From Treponema sp. (GTDB lineage: Bacteria > Spirochaetota > Spirochaetia > Treponematales > Treponemataceae), in the NCBI GenBank assembly GCA_003447785.1, contig DLYJ01000067.1:1-5163 (forward strand): DNA of 5,163 nt, in the 5' to 3' direction. Below are positions 1 through 5,163 of this stretch, one piece after another. The first letter of the stretch is position 1; each line of letters opens with the position of its first letter. The position numbers were made by a program, and so were the translations under genes. Under the pieces are notes generated by a model. The model saw only the letters and a list, made by a program, of their open reading frames with translations. It was not told the DNA's origin and made no database searches.

Positions 1-1677
1 AGCCAGAACTCCGGAATCCTGATGAATGAACCTGTCCTTGTCCTGTGGTACAGCAGGGACGGAAAGTGGCTTTACGTGCAGACTTCCTACTGTTTCGGAT
101 GGATTCACCGGGAAGACATTGCTTTCTGCACGGACGAAGAGTTTGAAAGACATTTTGACTACACGCTTAAGGGCGAAACCTTTGTTACGGTAACAGCCGA
201 ACGCTGTACCCTGGGAAACGAATATCTTTTGACAAACCTGGGCCCGGAACCTAAAATGCCAAAACTTTTTATGGGAACTTATATTGAACTTGCTTCGATT
301 GACGAAAGCGAGTTTGAACTTATTCAAAAACAGAGCGGAAGAACACCCTACGGAAGCTACATCGTAAAAATTCCGTTCAAAAAGGCGGACGAAAGCCTGG
401 GCTATAATTATGCTGTAATTCCTGAATCAGTCTGCGTGCGGGGACTTTTGCCCTATACTCAAAGAAACGAATTAAAACTTGCCTTCAGTTCTCTGGGTCA
501 GCGCTACGGCTGGGGCGGAATGGCAGAAAGCCGCGACTGCTCCGAATACACAAAGGATATTTTCCGCTGCTTTGGTTTTACCTTTGCCCGCAACAGCCGG
601 AGCCAGATGGCAATGCCGGGCGTTTCTGTTGAATTTGAAAAGCTGAGCGACTCAGAAAAAACTGCAAGGCTGGATAAAATTCCCCCGGGAACTCTCATGG
701 GAGTTCCTGGGCATGTATTTTTGTACCTTGGAAAAGAGGACGATAAATATTATGCAATCAGCGCTCTGGGCTCGTATTATCCTGACGGAAAGGACTTTAC
801 CAGAAAGGTTGACGCAAATTCAGTCAATGTAAACACGATGGATGTAAGGCGCAAGACAGGCAAAACCTGGACAGAAGCCTTAATGCAGGCAAAACTCCTG
901 GTAGATGACGGGAACTTTGAAGAAAGAAAAATCACCCTGGACAAAAAGTGGGAATTCGCTTCGTTTTCAAAGATAAACAGTGGCGCGGCAGAAATTAACC
1001 GTGCAAAGAAAAACATTAAAAACTTTGTTGTGGCAGTAAACGCCGGCCATGGAACAAAGGGCGGTTCATCGGTAAAAACTTACTGCCATCCTGACAAGAG
1101 TCCGAAGGTGACCGGCGGAACAACCGCAAAGGGCGAAACCCAGTCTTACGCTGTAAGTGATGGAATGTATTTTTATGACAAAACGAGCGAAGCCTTTGTT
1201 AACCTGCAGGTTGCGCTTTTATTGAAGGACAAGCTTTTGAACGAAGGCTTTGACGTTCTGATGCTCAGAAGCACGGATGATGTTCAGCTGGATAATATTG
1301 CCCGGACTGTAATTGCAAACAACAATGCCCACATTCATGTAGCCATTCATTTTGACGGCGACAGCCAGAAAAAGGACAAGGGCTGTTTTTACTGCGGAAT
1401 CCCGGAAGAACTTAAAAAATTCAAAAACGTAAGGGCGCATTATGAAAATAGTGAAAAACTTGGGAATTTCTTAACAAATAGTTTGAAAAATTGCGGATTA
1501 CAACTTTATAATGGAGGTAGGTATGAGGTTGATTTGACACAAACAAGTTTTAGTACGATTCCTACCGTTGATATTGAACTTGGCAACTCTCATACAAGGC
1601 ATGATCTGGTCTCGCTGGAAAAACGAGCCCAGGCACTTTGCGACGGAATTAAAAAATATTACGAGGCGATAAAATGA
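1..1677 (+). CDS. Bifunctional peptidoglycan hydrolase: SH3b1-SH3b2-NlpC/P60 peptidase fused to Amidase_3 (5' end missing)
   Basis: The frame is open to base 1, so the gene begins upstream. The ATG at 22 has no ribosome site and falls inside the first SH3b fold (PVLVLWYSRDGKW...GWIHREDIAF), so it is not the true start. Numbering residues from that ATG: SH3b1 covers about 1-36 and SH3b2 about 50-142. An NlpC/P60 domain spans about 150-260, with the family signature RYGWGGM followed by nucleophile Cys173 (SRDCSEY) and His231 (GHVFLYLG). An N-acetylmuramoyl-L-alanine amidase domain (Amidase_3) fills about 334-551, with zinc ligands His343 (NAGHG), Glu390 (SEAFVNLQ) and His443 (AIHFDGD) and catalytic Glu519 (VDIELGN). 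The first three domains match the DvLysin-type architecture, which normally has a further N-terminal domain, presumably lost beyond the window. Inferred role: cutting both stem peptides and the MurNAc-L-Ala bond of the cell wall, for remodelling or recycling. Where NlpC/P60 relatives usually carry a third catalytic His, this protein seems to have Ser247. A 120-nt AT-rich patch lies in the amidase part. The stop overlaps the next gene by 4 nt. Confidence 0.9.
   Translation, partial: SQNSGILMNEPVLVLWYSRDGKWLYVQTSYCFGWIHREDIAFCTDEEFERHFDYTLKGETFVTVTAERCTLGNEYLLTNLGPEPKMPKLFMGTYIELASIDESEFELIQKQSGRTPYGSYIVKIPFKKADESLGYNYAVIPESVCVRGLLPYTQRNELKLAFSSLGQRYGWGGMAESRDCSEYTKDIFRCFGFTFARNSRSQMAMPGVSVEFEKLSDSEKTARLDKIPPGTLMGVPGHVFLYLGKEDDKYYAISALGSYYPDGKDFTRKVDANSVNVNTMDVRRKTGKTWTEALMQAKLLVDDGNFEERKITLDKKWEFASFSKINSGAAEINRAKKNIKNFVVAVNAGHGTKGGSSVKTYCHPDKSPKVTGGTTAKGETQSYAVSDGMYFYDKTSEAFVNLQVALLLKDKLLNEGFDVLMLRSTDDVQLDNIARTVIANNNAHIHVAIHFDGDSQKKDKGCFYCGIPEELKKFKNVRAHYENSEKLGNFLTNSLKNCGLQLYNGGRYEVDLTQTSFSTIPTVDIELGNSHTRHDLVSLEKRAQALCDGIKKYYEAIK
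1663..1666 (+). promoter_or_regulatory. Ribosome binding site for the apbE-like gene, inside the upstream CDS
   Basis: GAGG lies 7 nt before the ATG at 1674, within the last codons of the hydrolase gene. With the ATGA stop/start overlap it supports translational coupling of the two genes and fixes the start of the second one. No separate promoter is obvious just upstream. Confidence 0.6.
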
Positions 1678-2693
1678 AAAAATCTGCAAAAATCCTTCTA
1701 GCAGTTCTTCTGCTTTTCCCTTTTCTGCTTACATCCTGCTCAGAACAAAAATCAGTAACACAGACTCAGAAAGTTCTGGGAACAATCTGTACAATCACTG
1801 TACCGGAAGAAAATGCCGCCGTTCTTGAAAAAGTTTTTGACGAACTTTATCGGATTCAGTCTGTATTCAATTTTTATGACAGGAACTCCCTGCTCTGTCA
1901 GGTAAATAATAATGCAGGAATAAAACCGGTTACTGTTACGGATGAATTTTTATATGTCCTTCAGGCTGCACAGGTTGCAGGCGATTTGACTGACGGCGCC
2001 TTTAATCCCCTTGTAGGTCCCCTCGTAAAACTCTGGGATGTTAACGGAAAAAATCCGCGCATTCCCGCAAAAGAAGAAATTACAGAAGCCTTGCGCTACA
2101 ACAGCTGGGACAATGTTGAAGTTAATGTTCCTGCAAAAACCGTGTTCCTCAAGAACCGGGGAATGGAAATGGACTTTGGCGGGGTTCTGAAAGGCTATGC
2201 GGCTGATGTAATCAATATGATGCTGAATCGGGAAGGCGTGCCTTCGGCTGTAATTAATCTCGGCGGCAATGTTTATGCCCGGGGAAAGTCGTTTAAGGGC
2301 GGAGCCTGGAAAATCGGTATTGTTGAACCGGTATTCGAAGGAACTGACGCGGACGGAAAGCCAAATTCAGTAAGTAAAGGTGACAAAGAAAAACTCATCG
2401 TAAAGGTAAAAAATCAGTCAGTGGTAACAAGCGGCGGATATGAAAGATTTTTCGAACTTGAAGGCAAACGCTATCACCATATTTTTGACGCCCGCACGGG
2501 TTATCCCAGCGAGTCGGGCCTTGCAAGCGTAACTGTTGTTACAGATTCTTCGATTATGGCTGATTGTCTGAGTACCGCATTCTTTGTTCTGGGAAAGGAA
2601 AAAAGCTGTCAGGTTATCGACAGACTGCGCAAAAGCGATGTTAAAATCAAGGCAGTCTTTATCGAAGACGACACCCTTGTAACGGTTTACTAG
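1674..2693 (+). CDS. apbE: FAD:protein FMN transferase, ApbE/Ftp-type lipoprotein
   Basis: This 339-residue protein is the normal length for ApbE. Residues 1-22 form a lipoprotein signal: Lys-rich start, hydrophobic core, and lipobox LTSC with acylated Cys22. The family motifs follow in order: LGTICTI (35-41), DGAFNPLVGPLVKLW (107-121), the MDFGGVLKGYAAD block (166-178), INLGGNVYARG (194-204), SGGYERFFE (253-261), HHIFDARTGYP (268-278) and the SVTVV...ADCLSTAF block with Asp297 (285-303). ApbE enzymes use FAD and Mg2+ to attach FMN to a Thr/Ser of target proteins such as RnfG, RnfD and NqrC. The T. pallidum homologue Ftp (TP0796) is also reported to hydrolyse FAD in the periplasm. Which activity applies here cannot be told from sequence, and no flavinylation target is in the window. 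A hydrophilic insertion at about 219-238 looks like a surface loop. The gene starts within the preceding hydrolase stop codon (ATGA). Its final codons are duplicated beyond the REP-like element that follows. Confidence 0.93.
   Translation: MKKSAKILLAVLLLFPFLLTSCSEQKSVTQTQKVLGTICTITVPEENAAVLEKVFDELYRIQSVFNFYDRNSLLCQVNNNAGIKPVTVTDEFLYVLQAAQVAGDLTDGAFNPLVGPLVKLWDVNGKNPRIPAKEEITEALRYNSWDNVEVNVPAKTVFLKNRGMEMDFGGVLKGYAADVINMMLNREGVPSAVINLGGNVYARGKSFKGGAWKIGIVEPVFEGTDADGKPNSVSKGDKEKLIVKVKNQSVVTSGGYERFFELEGKRYHHIFDARTGYPSESGLASVTVVTDSSIMADCLSTAFFVLGKEKSCQVIDRLRKSDVKIKAVFIEDDTLVTVY
2676..2689 (+). repeat. Direct repeat, left copy (end of apbE)
   Basis: CTTGTAACGGTTTA covers the codons Leu-Val-Thr-Val and part of Tyr at the end of apbE. 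The same 14 bases recur perfectly at 2774-2787, on the far side of the hairpin element. The bases after it are CTAG here and TTAA in the other copy. Confidence 0.85.
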
Positions 2694-2700
2694 GACTTGT
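2693..2700 (+). repeat. 8-bp direct repeat flanking the REP-like pair, left copy
   Basis: GGACTTGT ends exactly where the first GTCATT unit begins and is found again at 2771-2778 just after the second unit. It is a candidate target-site duplication for an element occupying about 2701-2770. It overlaps in register with the longer 14-bp repeat, so the two explanations cannot be separated by eye. Confidence 0.55.
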
Positions 2701-2763
2701 GTCATTCCCGCGCTCGACGCGGGAATCCATTGTAAAGATTGCCTGGTCACGCCAGGCAATGAC
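2701..2763. repeat. Inverted pair of REP-like palindromic units (BIME-like / MITE-like element)
   Basis: There are two perfect 9-bp stems with 5-nt loops: 2704-2712 with 2718-2726 (ATTCCCGCG, loop CTCGA) and 2738-2746 with 2752-2760 (ATTGCCTGG, loop TCACG). Read outside-in, each unit starts with GTCATT and has the form GTCATT-SCC-hairpin-GGSAATC, so the units are head-to-head. The outer ends TGTCATT (2700-2706) and AATGACA (2758-2764) form a 7-bp inverted repeat. Similar GTCATTCCCGCG...CGCGGGAATC sequences are widespread interspersed repeats in bacteria. Translation on the minus strand gives the familiar artefact peptide WIPASSAGMT. No T-tract follows either hairpin, so it is not a typical intrinsic terminator, though it could stabilise the 3' end of the apbE message. 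Confidence 0.85.
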
Positions 2764-2770
2764 AAGCGGG

Positions 2771-2778
2771 GGACTTGT
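2771..2778 (+). repeat. 8-bp direct repeat flanking the REP-like pair, right copy
   Basis: GGACTTGT is identical to 2693-2700. Together the two copies bracket the hairpin pair and its short tail (2764-2770). Confidence 0.55.
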
Positions 2779-2787
2779 AACGGTTTA
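2774..2787 (+). repeat. Direct repeat, right copy (duplicated apbE end)
   Basis: This is a perfect copy of the 14 bases at 2676-2689. With the next bases it reads CTT GTA ACG GTT TAT TAA, again Leu-Val-Thr-Val-Tyr-stop but with a different Tyr codon and stop codon. It may be the original gene end displaced by insertion of the hairpin element, or half of an older tandem duplication. Confidence 0.85.
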
Positions 2788-2883
2788 TTAAGTTAAACCA
2801 AAGAAGGGCTTGAGAATTTTGGAGATATTGTTCTTACCTTAAAGGAAAAAAGTTTTATTTCTGTAAAATTTTTAAGAAAAAAA

Positions 2884-2913
2884 TCGACATCAGTAAATAA
2901 ACTGTTATATAAT
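2884..2913 (+). promoter_or_regulatory. Sigma-70-type promoter for the PAS-GGDEF-EAL gene
   Basis: The -35 box TCGACA (2884-2889, 5 of 6 to consensus) and -10 box TATAAT (2908-2913, 6 of 6) are 18 nt apart. The upstream 2850-2883 is very A/T-rich and could act as an UP element. The expected transcription start is near 2919-2921, directly at or before the ATG at 2922. The 110 or so bases between the repeat and this promoter show no gene. Confidence 0.7.
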
Positions 2914-2921
2914 AAGAATCC

Positions 2922-4646
2922 ATGGAAAACGAGCTACGTAATATTTCGCCAAGACAATTTGAACTCTTTGCTGACATTCTGAATCAGAGCACAGATTCAT
3001 TTGTTTTTATTTTTGATCTGGTCGCAGATACTTTTTATACTGCCAAACATATCGCCAATTTATTTGATATCCCGGGAACTCGTTTTGACAATGCTTTTCA
3101 GGTTTTGTCCGATTTGATCTATGAAGAAGACAGAAAAATCTTTGTATCGGCAACAAATCATCTCCGTGCAGAAACTAACAACACAATAAATATCGAAGTT
3201 CGTCTGGTCAATAGAAAAGAACAGGCTGTATGGGTAAGTCTTACAGGTTCTCTGATTCACATGGGTGAAGATGGTGATCAGACTGTTGTAGGTCATATTT
3301 CGATTATTGATGAACACGACAGAACTGACCCTCTGACAAACCTTCCCACAGAAACTCAGCTCAGAAAAGACTTTAACGCAGTCTGGTCACGCTCCCAGAA
3401 GGTCAGCGGATTCTTCTTTAAGGTTGATGTTGATAATCTCGGTGCAATCAACGAACAGTACGGAGTTCACACAGGCGACTTTGTATTCTCCCTCGTTTCT
3501 GATTCAGTCAAGCGGTGCTGCAAGGGACTTGCCCAAGCATACCGCATGAACAGTGACGAAATTATCTGTATGAACCTGTCCGGTGCCACAAGTGCCGACG
3601 CTCAGAAGATGTACCAGAGATTAAAGCGGGACATCAGCGAAACTGAACAGAAAATTGACTACGATGTAATGTTTACCGTAAGTGCCGGAATCGTTGCTTT
3701 CTTTAATGACGGCTCGATGGTAGAAGACCTTCTTAAAAAGGTAAACTATACCCTTACCAATGCAAAGAACAAGGGTAAAAATAATCTCACTCTCTTTAAC
3801 GCAGTTGAATATTCACGTCACCTTAGAAACCTTGATCTTCAGGGCAAACTGAGGGATTCAATCAAAAACGGATTTAAAGGATTTGAATTGAATTATCAGC
3901 CGGTTATCAACGCCCATAAAGTTTATCTTGATAAAGGTAATTCTGTATTCAATGTAATCGGTGCGGAAGCTCTGCTGCGCTGGAGTTGCCCTGAATACGG
4001 ACGCGTTAGCCCGGAAGAATTTATTCCGATTCTAGAAGAAAGCGGTCTGATTATTCCTGTGGGACGCTGGATTTTGCTTACAGGATTCAGTCAGTGCCAC
4101 GAGTGGAACCGTGTTCAGAAAGACTTCCACATGAGTGTAAACCTTTCATATATTCAGGTAAAAAAGAGCGATATTCTGACAGACGTACAGATGGCTCTTG
4201 AGCGCTCGGGGGTAAAACCGGAAAACATCACCCTGGAACTTACGGAAAGCGGATACATGGATAACGCCGCAGAACTCCAGGAACTTGTAGACAAGTTCAG
4301 GGCAATGGGGCTCAAGGTTGATATCGATGACTTTGGAACCGGTTATTCAAATCTCCGTTACCTGCAGTATCTTAAGGCTGCAACTCTTAAACTGGATTAT
4401 TCATTCGTTCACAAGGCAACAGGCGGTGACGAAGGTGACAGCAAGGTTATCAAGCACATCACACAGATGGCTCATGAATTGAAAATGGCTGTTTGTATGG
4501 AAGGTGTTGAATCCGAAGAAGACATCAAAAAGCTGGAAGTTTACGAACCGGACAAGTACCAGGGCTTCTACTTCGGCCGCCCGTGCACCGCGGTTCAATT
4601 CCGCGAGCACTATCTGCGTCCTGATTCCCGCCTGGCAACCTACTAG
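2922..4646 (+). CDS. PAS-GGDEF(degenerate)-EAL protein, probable c-di-GMP phosphodiesterase
   Basis: The 574-residue protein has no signal peptide or membrane segment, so it is predicted to be cytoplasmic. A PAS-like sensor fold covers about 12-130. The GGDEF domain (about 135-293, beginning DPLTNLPT) reads NSDEI at 210-214 instead of GGDEF, and the inhibitory RxxD site is KGLA (201-204), so diguanylate cyclase activity is unlikely. It may still bind GTP as a regulator. The EAL domain (about 318-565) keeps the residues expected for catalysis and metal binding: Glu349 (AEALLRW), Asn407 (VNLS), Glu439 (LELTES), Asp469-Asp470 (DIDDFGTGYSNL), Lys490 and Asp492 (LKLDYSF), Glu527 (MEGVE) and Gln547 (YQGFYFGRP). 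It should therefore hydrolyse c-di-GMP to pGpG, tuned by the PAS signal, with likely effects on motility or surface attachment. The ATG at 2922 is chosen because the PAS fold begins almost at once and the next in-frame Met is residue 114. No Shine-Dalgarno is seen; a promoter -10 box ends 8 nt upstream. It appears to be its own transcription unit. Confidence 0.92.
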   Translation: MENELRNISPRQFELFADILNQSTDSFVFIFDLVADTFYTAKHIANLFDIPGTRFDNAFQVLSDLIYEEDRKIFVSATNHLRAETNNTINIEVRLVNRKEQAVWVSLTGSLIHMGEDGDQTVVGHISIIDEHDRTDPLTNLPTETQLRKDFNAVWSRSQKVSGFFFKVDVDNLGAINEQYGVHTGDFVFSLVSDSVKRCCKGLAQAYRMNSDEIICMNLSGATSADAQKMYQRLKRDISETEQKIDYDVMFTVSAGIVAFFNDGSMVEDLLKKVNYTLTNAKNKGKNNLTLFNAVEYSRHLRNLDLQGKLRDSIKNGFKGFELNYQPVINAHKVYLDKGNSVFNVIGAEALLRWSCPEYGRVSPEEFIPILEESGLIIPVGRWILLTGFSQCHEWNRVQKDFHMSVNLSYIQVKKSDILTDVQMALERSGVKPENITLELTESGYMDNAAELQELVDKFRAMGLKVDIDDFGTGYSNLRYLQYLKAATLKLDYSFVHKATGGDEGDSKVIKHITQMAHELKMAVCMEGVESEEDIKKLEVYEPDKYQGFYFGRPCTAVQFREHYLRPDSRLATY

Positions 4647-4659
4647 GCGATCCGACTGC

Positions 4660-4680
4660 GCTCGCTTCGGCTCGCTTGCG
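4660..4680. repeat. Short GC-rich tandem repeat after the EAL gene
   Basis: GCTCGCTTCG is followed immediately by GCTCGCTTGC, two 10-base units sharing their first 8 bases, then one G. It begins 13 nt after the EAL stop codon and is much more GC-rich than its surroundings. It forms no clean hairpin. It may be a fragment of an interspersed repeat, but only one copy is visible here. The rest of the 4647-4818 gap holds only small palindromes (GCTGCAGC near 4694, TTCTTAAGAA at 4741-4750) and no supportable gene. Confidence 0.4.
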
Positions 4681-4818
4681 AACCTTCAAAATGCTGCAGC
4701 AGCCGCTTGCTTTCCTTCCCGTTTCCATATCATGTCTGTCTTCTTAAGAAACTCCGGCATTTGTTCTCGCTGAGAGGCAGATTTGTGTTGTGATAATGTG
4801 AAAAACCCGAAATTAAAC

Positions 4819-5163
4819 TTATATGTAATGTTTTAACTCAACGTGTTCGAACTGCTTGGTTTTGACTGCAACAACGTAGCTGCCAAACATTGCGGATGCG
4901 GCGTCCAGGGCTGCTGCAAAACTGCACAGAAGCGGTGCGGCAGGTTTTAACAGAAGGTAGCCTGCTTCAAAACCGCGGCTGTACATTGTACACAAAACCG
5001 TGAGGGCTACAAAAGTTCCGCCCTGTGGAATGGCTCCAAGTACAAGGGAAATCGCAAAAGTTGTTACAAAAATCCATACAACGTCAAATGCCGTAAATCC
5101 CAGGCTTGAATATGAACGCAGAATTGTAACGAAACAGATTGCAGTTACAAGAGCGCTTCCTCC
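4819..5163 (-). CDS. C-terminal part of a sodium:dicarboxylate symporter (SDF/DAACS)-like membrane transporter (5' end missing)
   Basis: Reading the minus strand from 5163 gives an open frame of 114 codons, then TAA at 4819-4821. The start lies beyond the right edge. The product opens GGSALVTAICFVTILRSYSS and contains a hydrophobic span (DVVWIFVTTFAISLVLGAIP), a Gly-rich turn (QGGTFVALTVLC), then RGFEAGYLLLKPAAPLL and a final helix-like stretch LDAASAMFGSYVVAVKTK, ending with a charged tail. This order resembles the HP2 hairpin and TM8 of glutamate/dicarboxylate:Na+ symporters such as GltPh, where TM8 reads LDMGRT..NV.GD. Only the Asp of that motif is kept: Ser and Gly stand where substrate-binding Arg397 and Asn401 of GltPh would lie. 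Family membership is inferred from memory of these patterns, and the substrate is unknown. It is convergent with the EAL gene and separated from it by 172 nt. Confidence 0.7.
   Translation of the reverse strand, partial: GGSALVTAICFVTILRSYSSLGFTAFDVVWIFVTTFAISLVLGAIPQGGTFVALTVLCTMYSRGFEAGYLLLKPAAPLLCSFAAALDAASAMFGSYVVAVKTKQFEHVELKHYI

Noticed and set aside
1513..1537. GGAGG followed 5 nt later by ATG inside the amidase domain
   Set aside because: It looks like a good ribosome site, but the frame stops after four codons (ATG AGG TTG ATT TGA). It is most likely chance in the AT-rich patch.
504..1689. Several minus-strand frames of 63-79 codons within the hydrolase gene
   Set aside because: All are antisense to conserved NlpC/P60 and amidase motifs and show no domain or upstream signals of their own.
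2704..2760. Hairpins considered as an intrinsic terminator for apbE
   Set aside because: Stable stems exist, but neither is followed by a run of T on the plus strand or by A upstream for the other strand. They fit a REP-like repeat better.
2418..2765. Minus-strand open frame of 115 codons overlapping the end of apbE and the hairpin repeat
   Set aside because: Its first part (MSLPGVTRQSLQWIPASSAGMT) is simply the translation of the REP-like repeat, a known source of false gene calls. The rest is antisense to well-supported apbE motifs.
3060..3317. Minus-strand 85-codon frame within the PAS region
   Set aside because: It is antisense to the coding frame of the PAS-GGDEF-EAL gene, with no supporting features.
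4525..4728. Minus-strand 67-codon frame across the EAL gene end
   Set aside because: It is antisense to the EAL domain and the GC-rich tandem repeat, with no family resemblance and no ribosome site.
4504..4773. Plus-strand 89-codon frame overlapping the EAL gene end
   Set aside because: It is out of frame with the conserved EAL C-terminus, has a low-complexity Arg/Ala/Ser composition, no ribosome site and no recognisable domain.
4801..4845. Possible terminator of the minus-strand transporter gene
   Set aside because: Downstream of its stop the minus strand reads TTTCGGGTTTTT. The only pairing found is a weak bulged AT stem (TTAAAAC with GTTTAA) separated from the T-run, which is not enough to call a terminator.

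Overview
The window looks like a piece of a Treponema-type spirochaete chromosome of moderate GC content. This is inferred from the gene families, protein wording and codon style; no rRNA or other taxonomic marker is present. It holds four protein-coding genes, two of them cut by the window edges, and two short non-coding stretches.

Left part (1-2693, + strand): a 5'-truncated gene for a two-headed peptidoglycan hydrolase (paired SH3b domains, an NlpC/P60 cysteine peptidase, then a zinc amidase of the Amidase_3 family). It overlaps by 4 nt (ATGA) with a complete gene for an ApbE/Ftp-type FAD:protein FMN transferase lipoprotein. The two are almost certainly translated from one message and both act, or are likely to act, outside the cytoplasmic membrane.

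Middle gap (2694-2921): two REP-like hairpin units in opposite orientation sit directly behind the ApbE stop codon. They are flanked by direct repeats that duplicate the last codons of apbE, so the downstream copy could also encode Leu-Val-Thr-Val-Tyr-stop. After this comes an A/T-rich promoter region with a near-consensus sigma-70 promoter whose -10 box lies only 8 nt before the next start codon. This suggests a leaderless mRNA.

Right part (2922-4646, + strand): a PAS-GGDEF-EAL protein. The GGDEF site is destroyed (Asn-Ser-Asp-Glu-Ile) while the EAL catalytic residues are all present, so it is best read as a sensory c-di-GMP phosphodiesterase. A 172-nt gap with a small GC-rich tandem repeat follows. 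The last feature, on the minus strand and convergent, is the 3' end of a membrane transporter gene resembling the C-terminus of the sodium:dicarboxylate symporter (SDF/DAACS) family.

No tRNA, rRNA, CRISPR array, transposase or clear intrinsic terminator was found. No wholly new multi-gene system is evident. The most unusual items are the REP-pair insertion with a duplicated gene end, the apparent leaderless start, and a sharply AT-rich patch inside the amidase domain.
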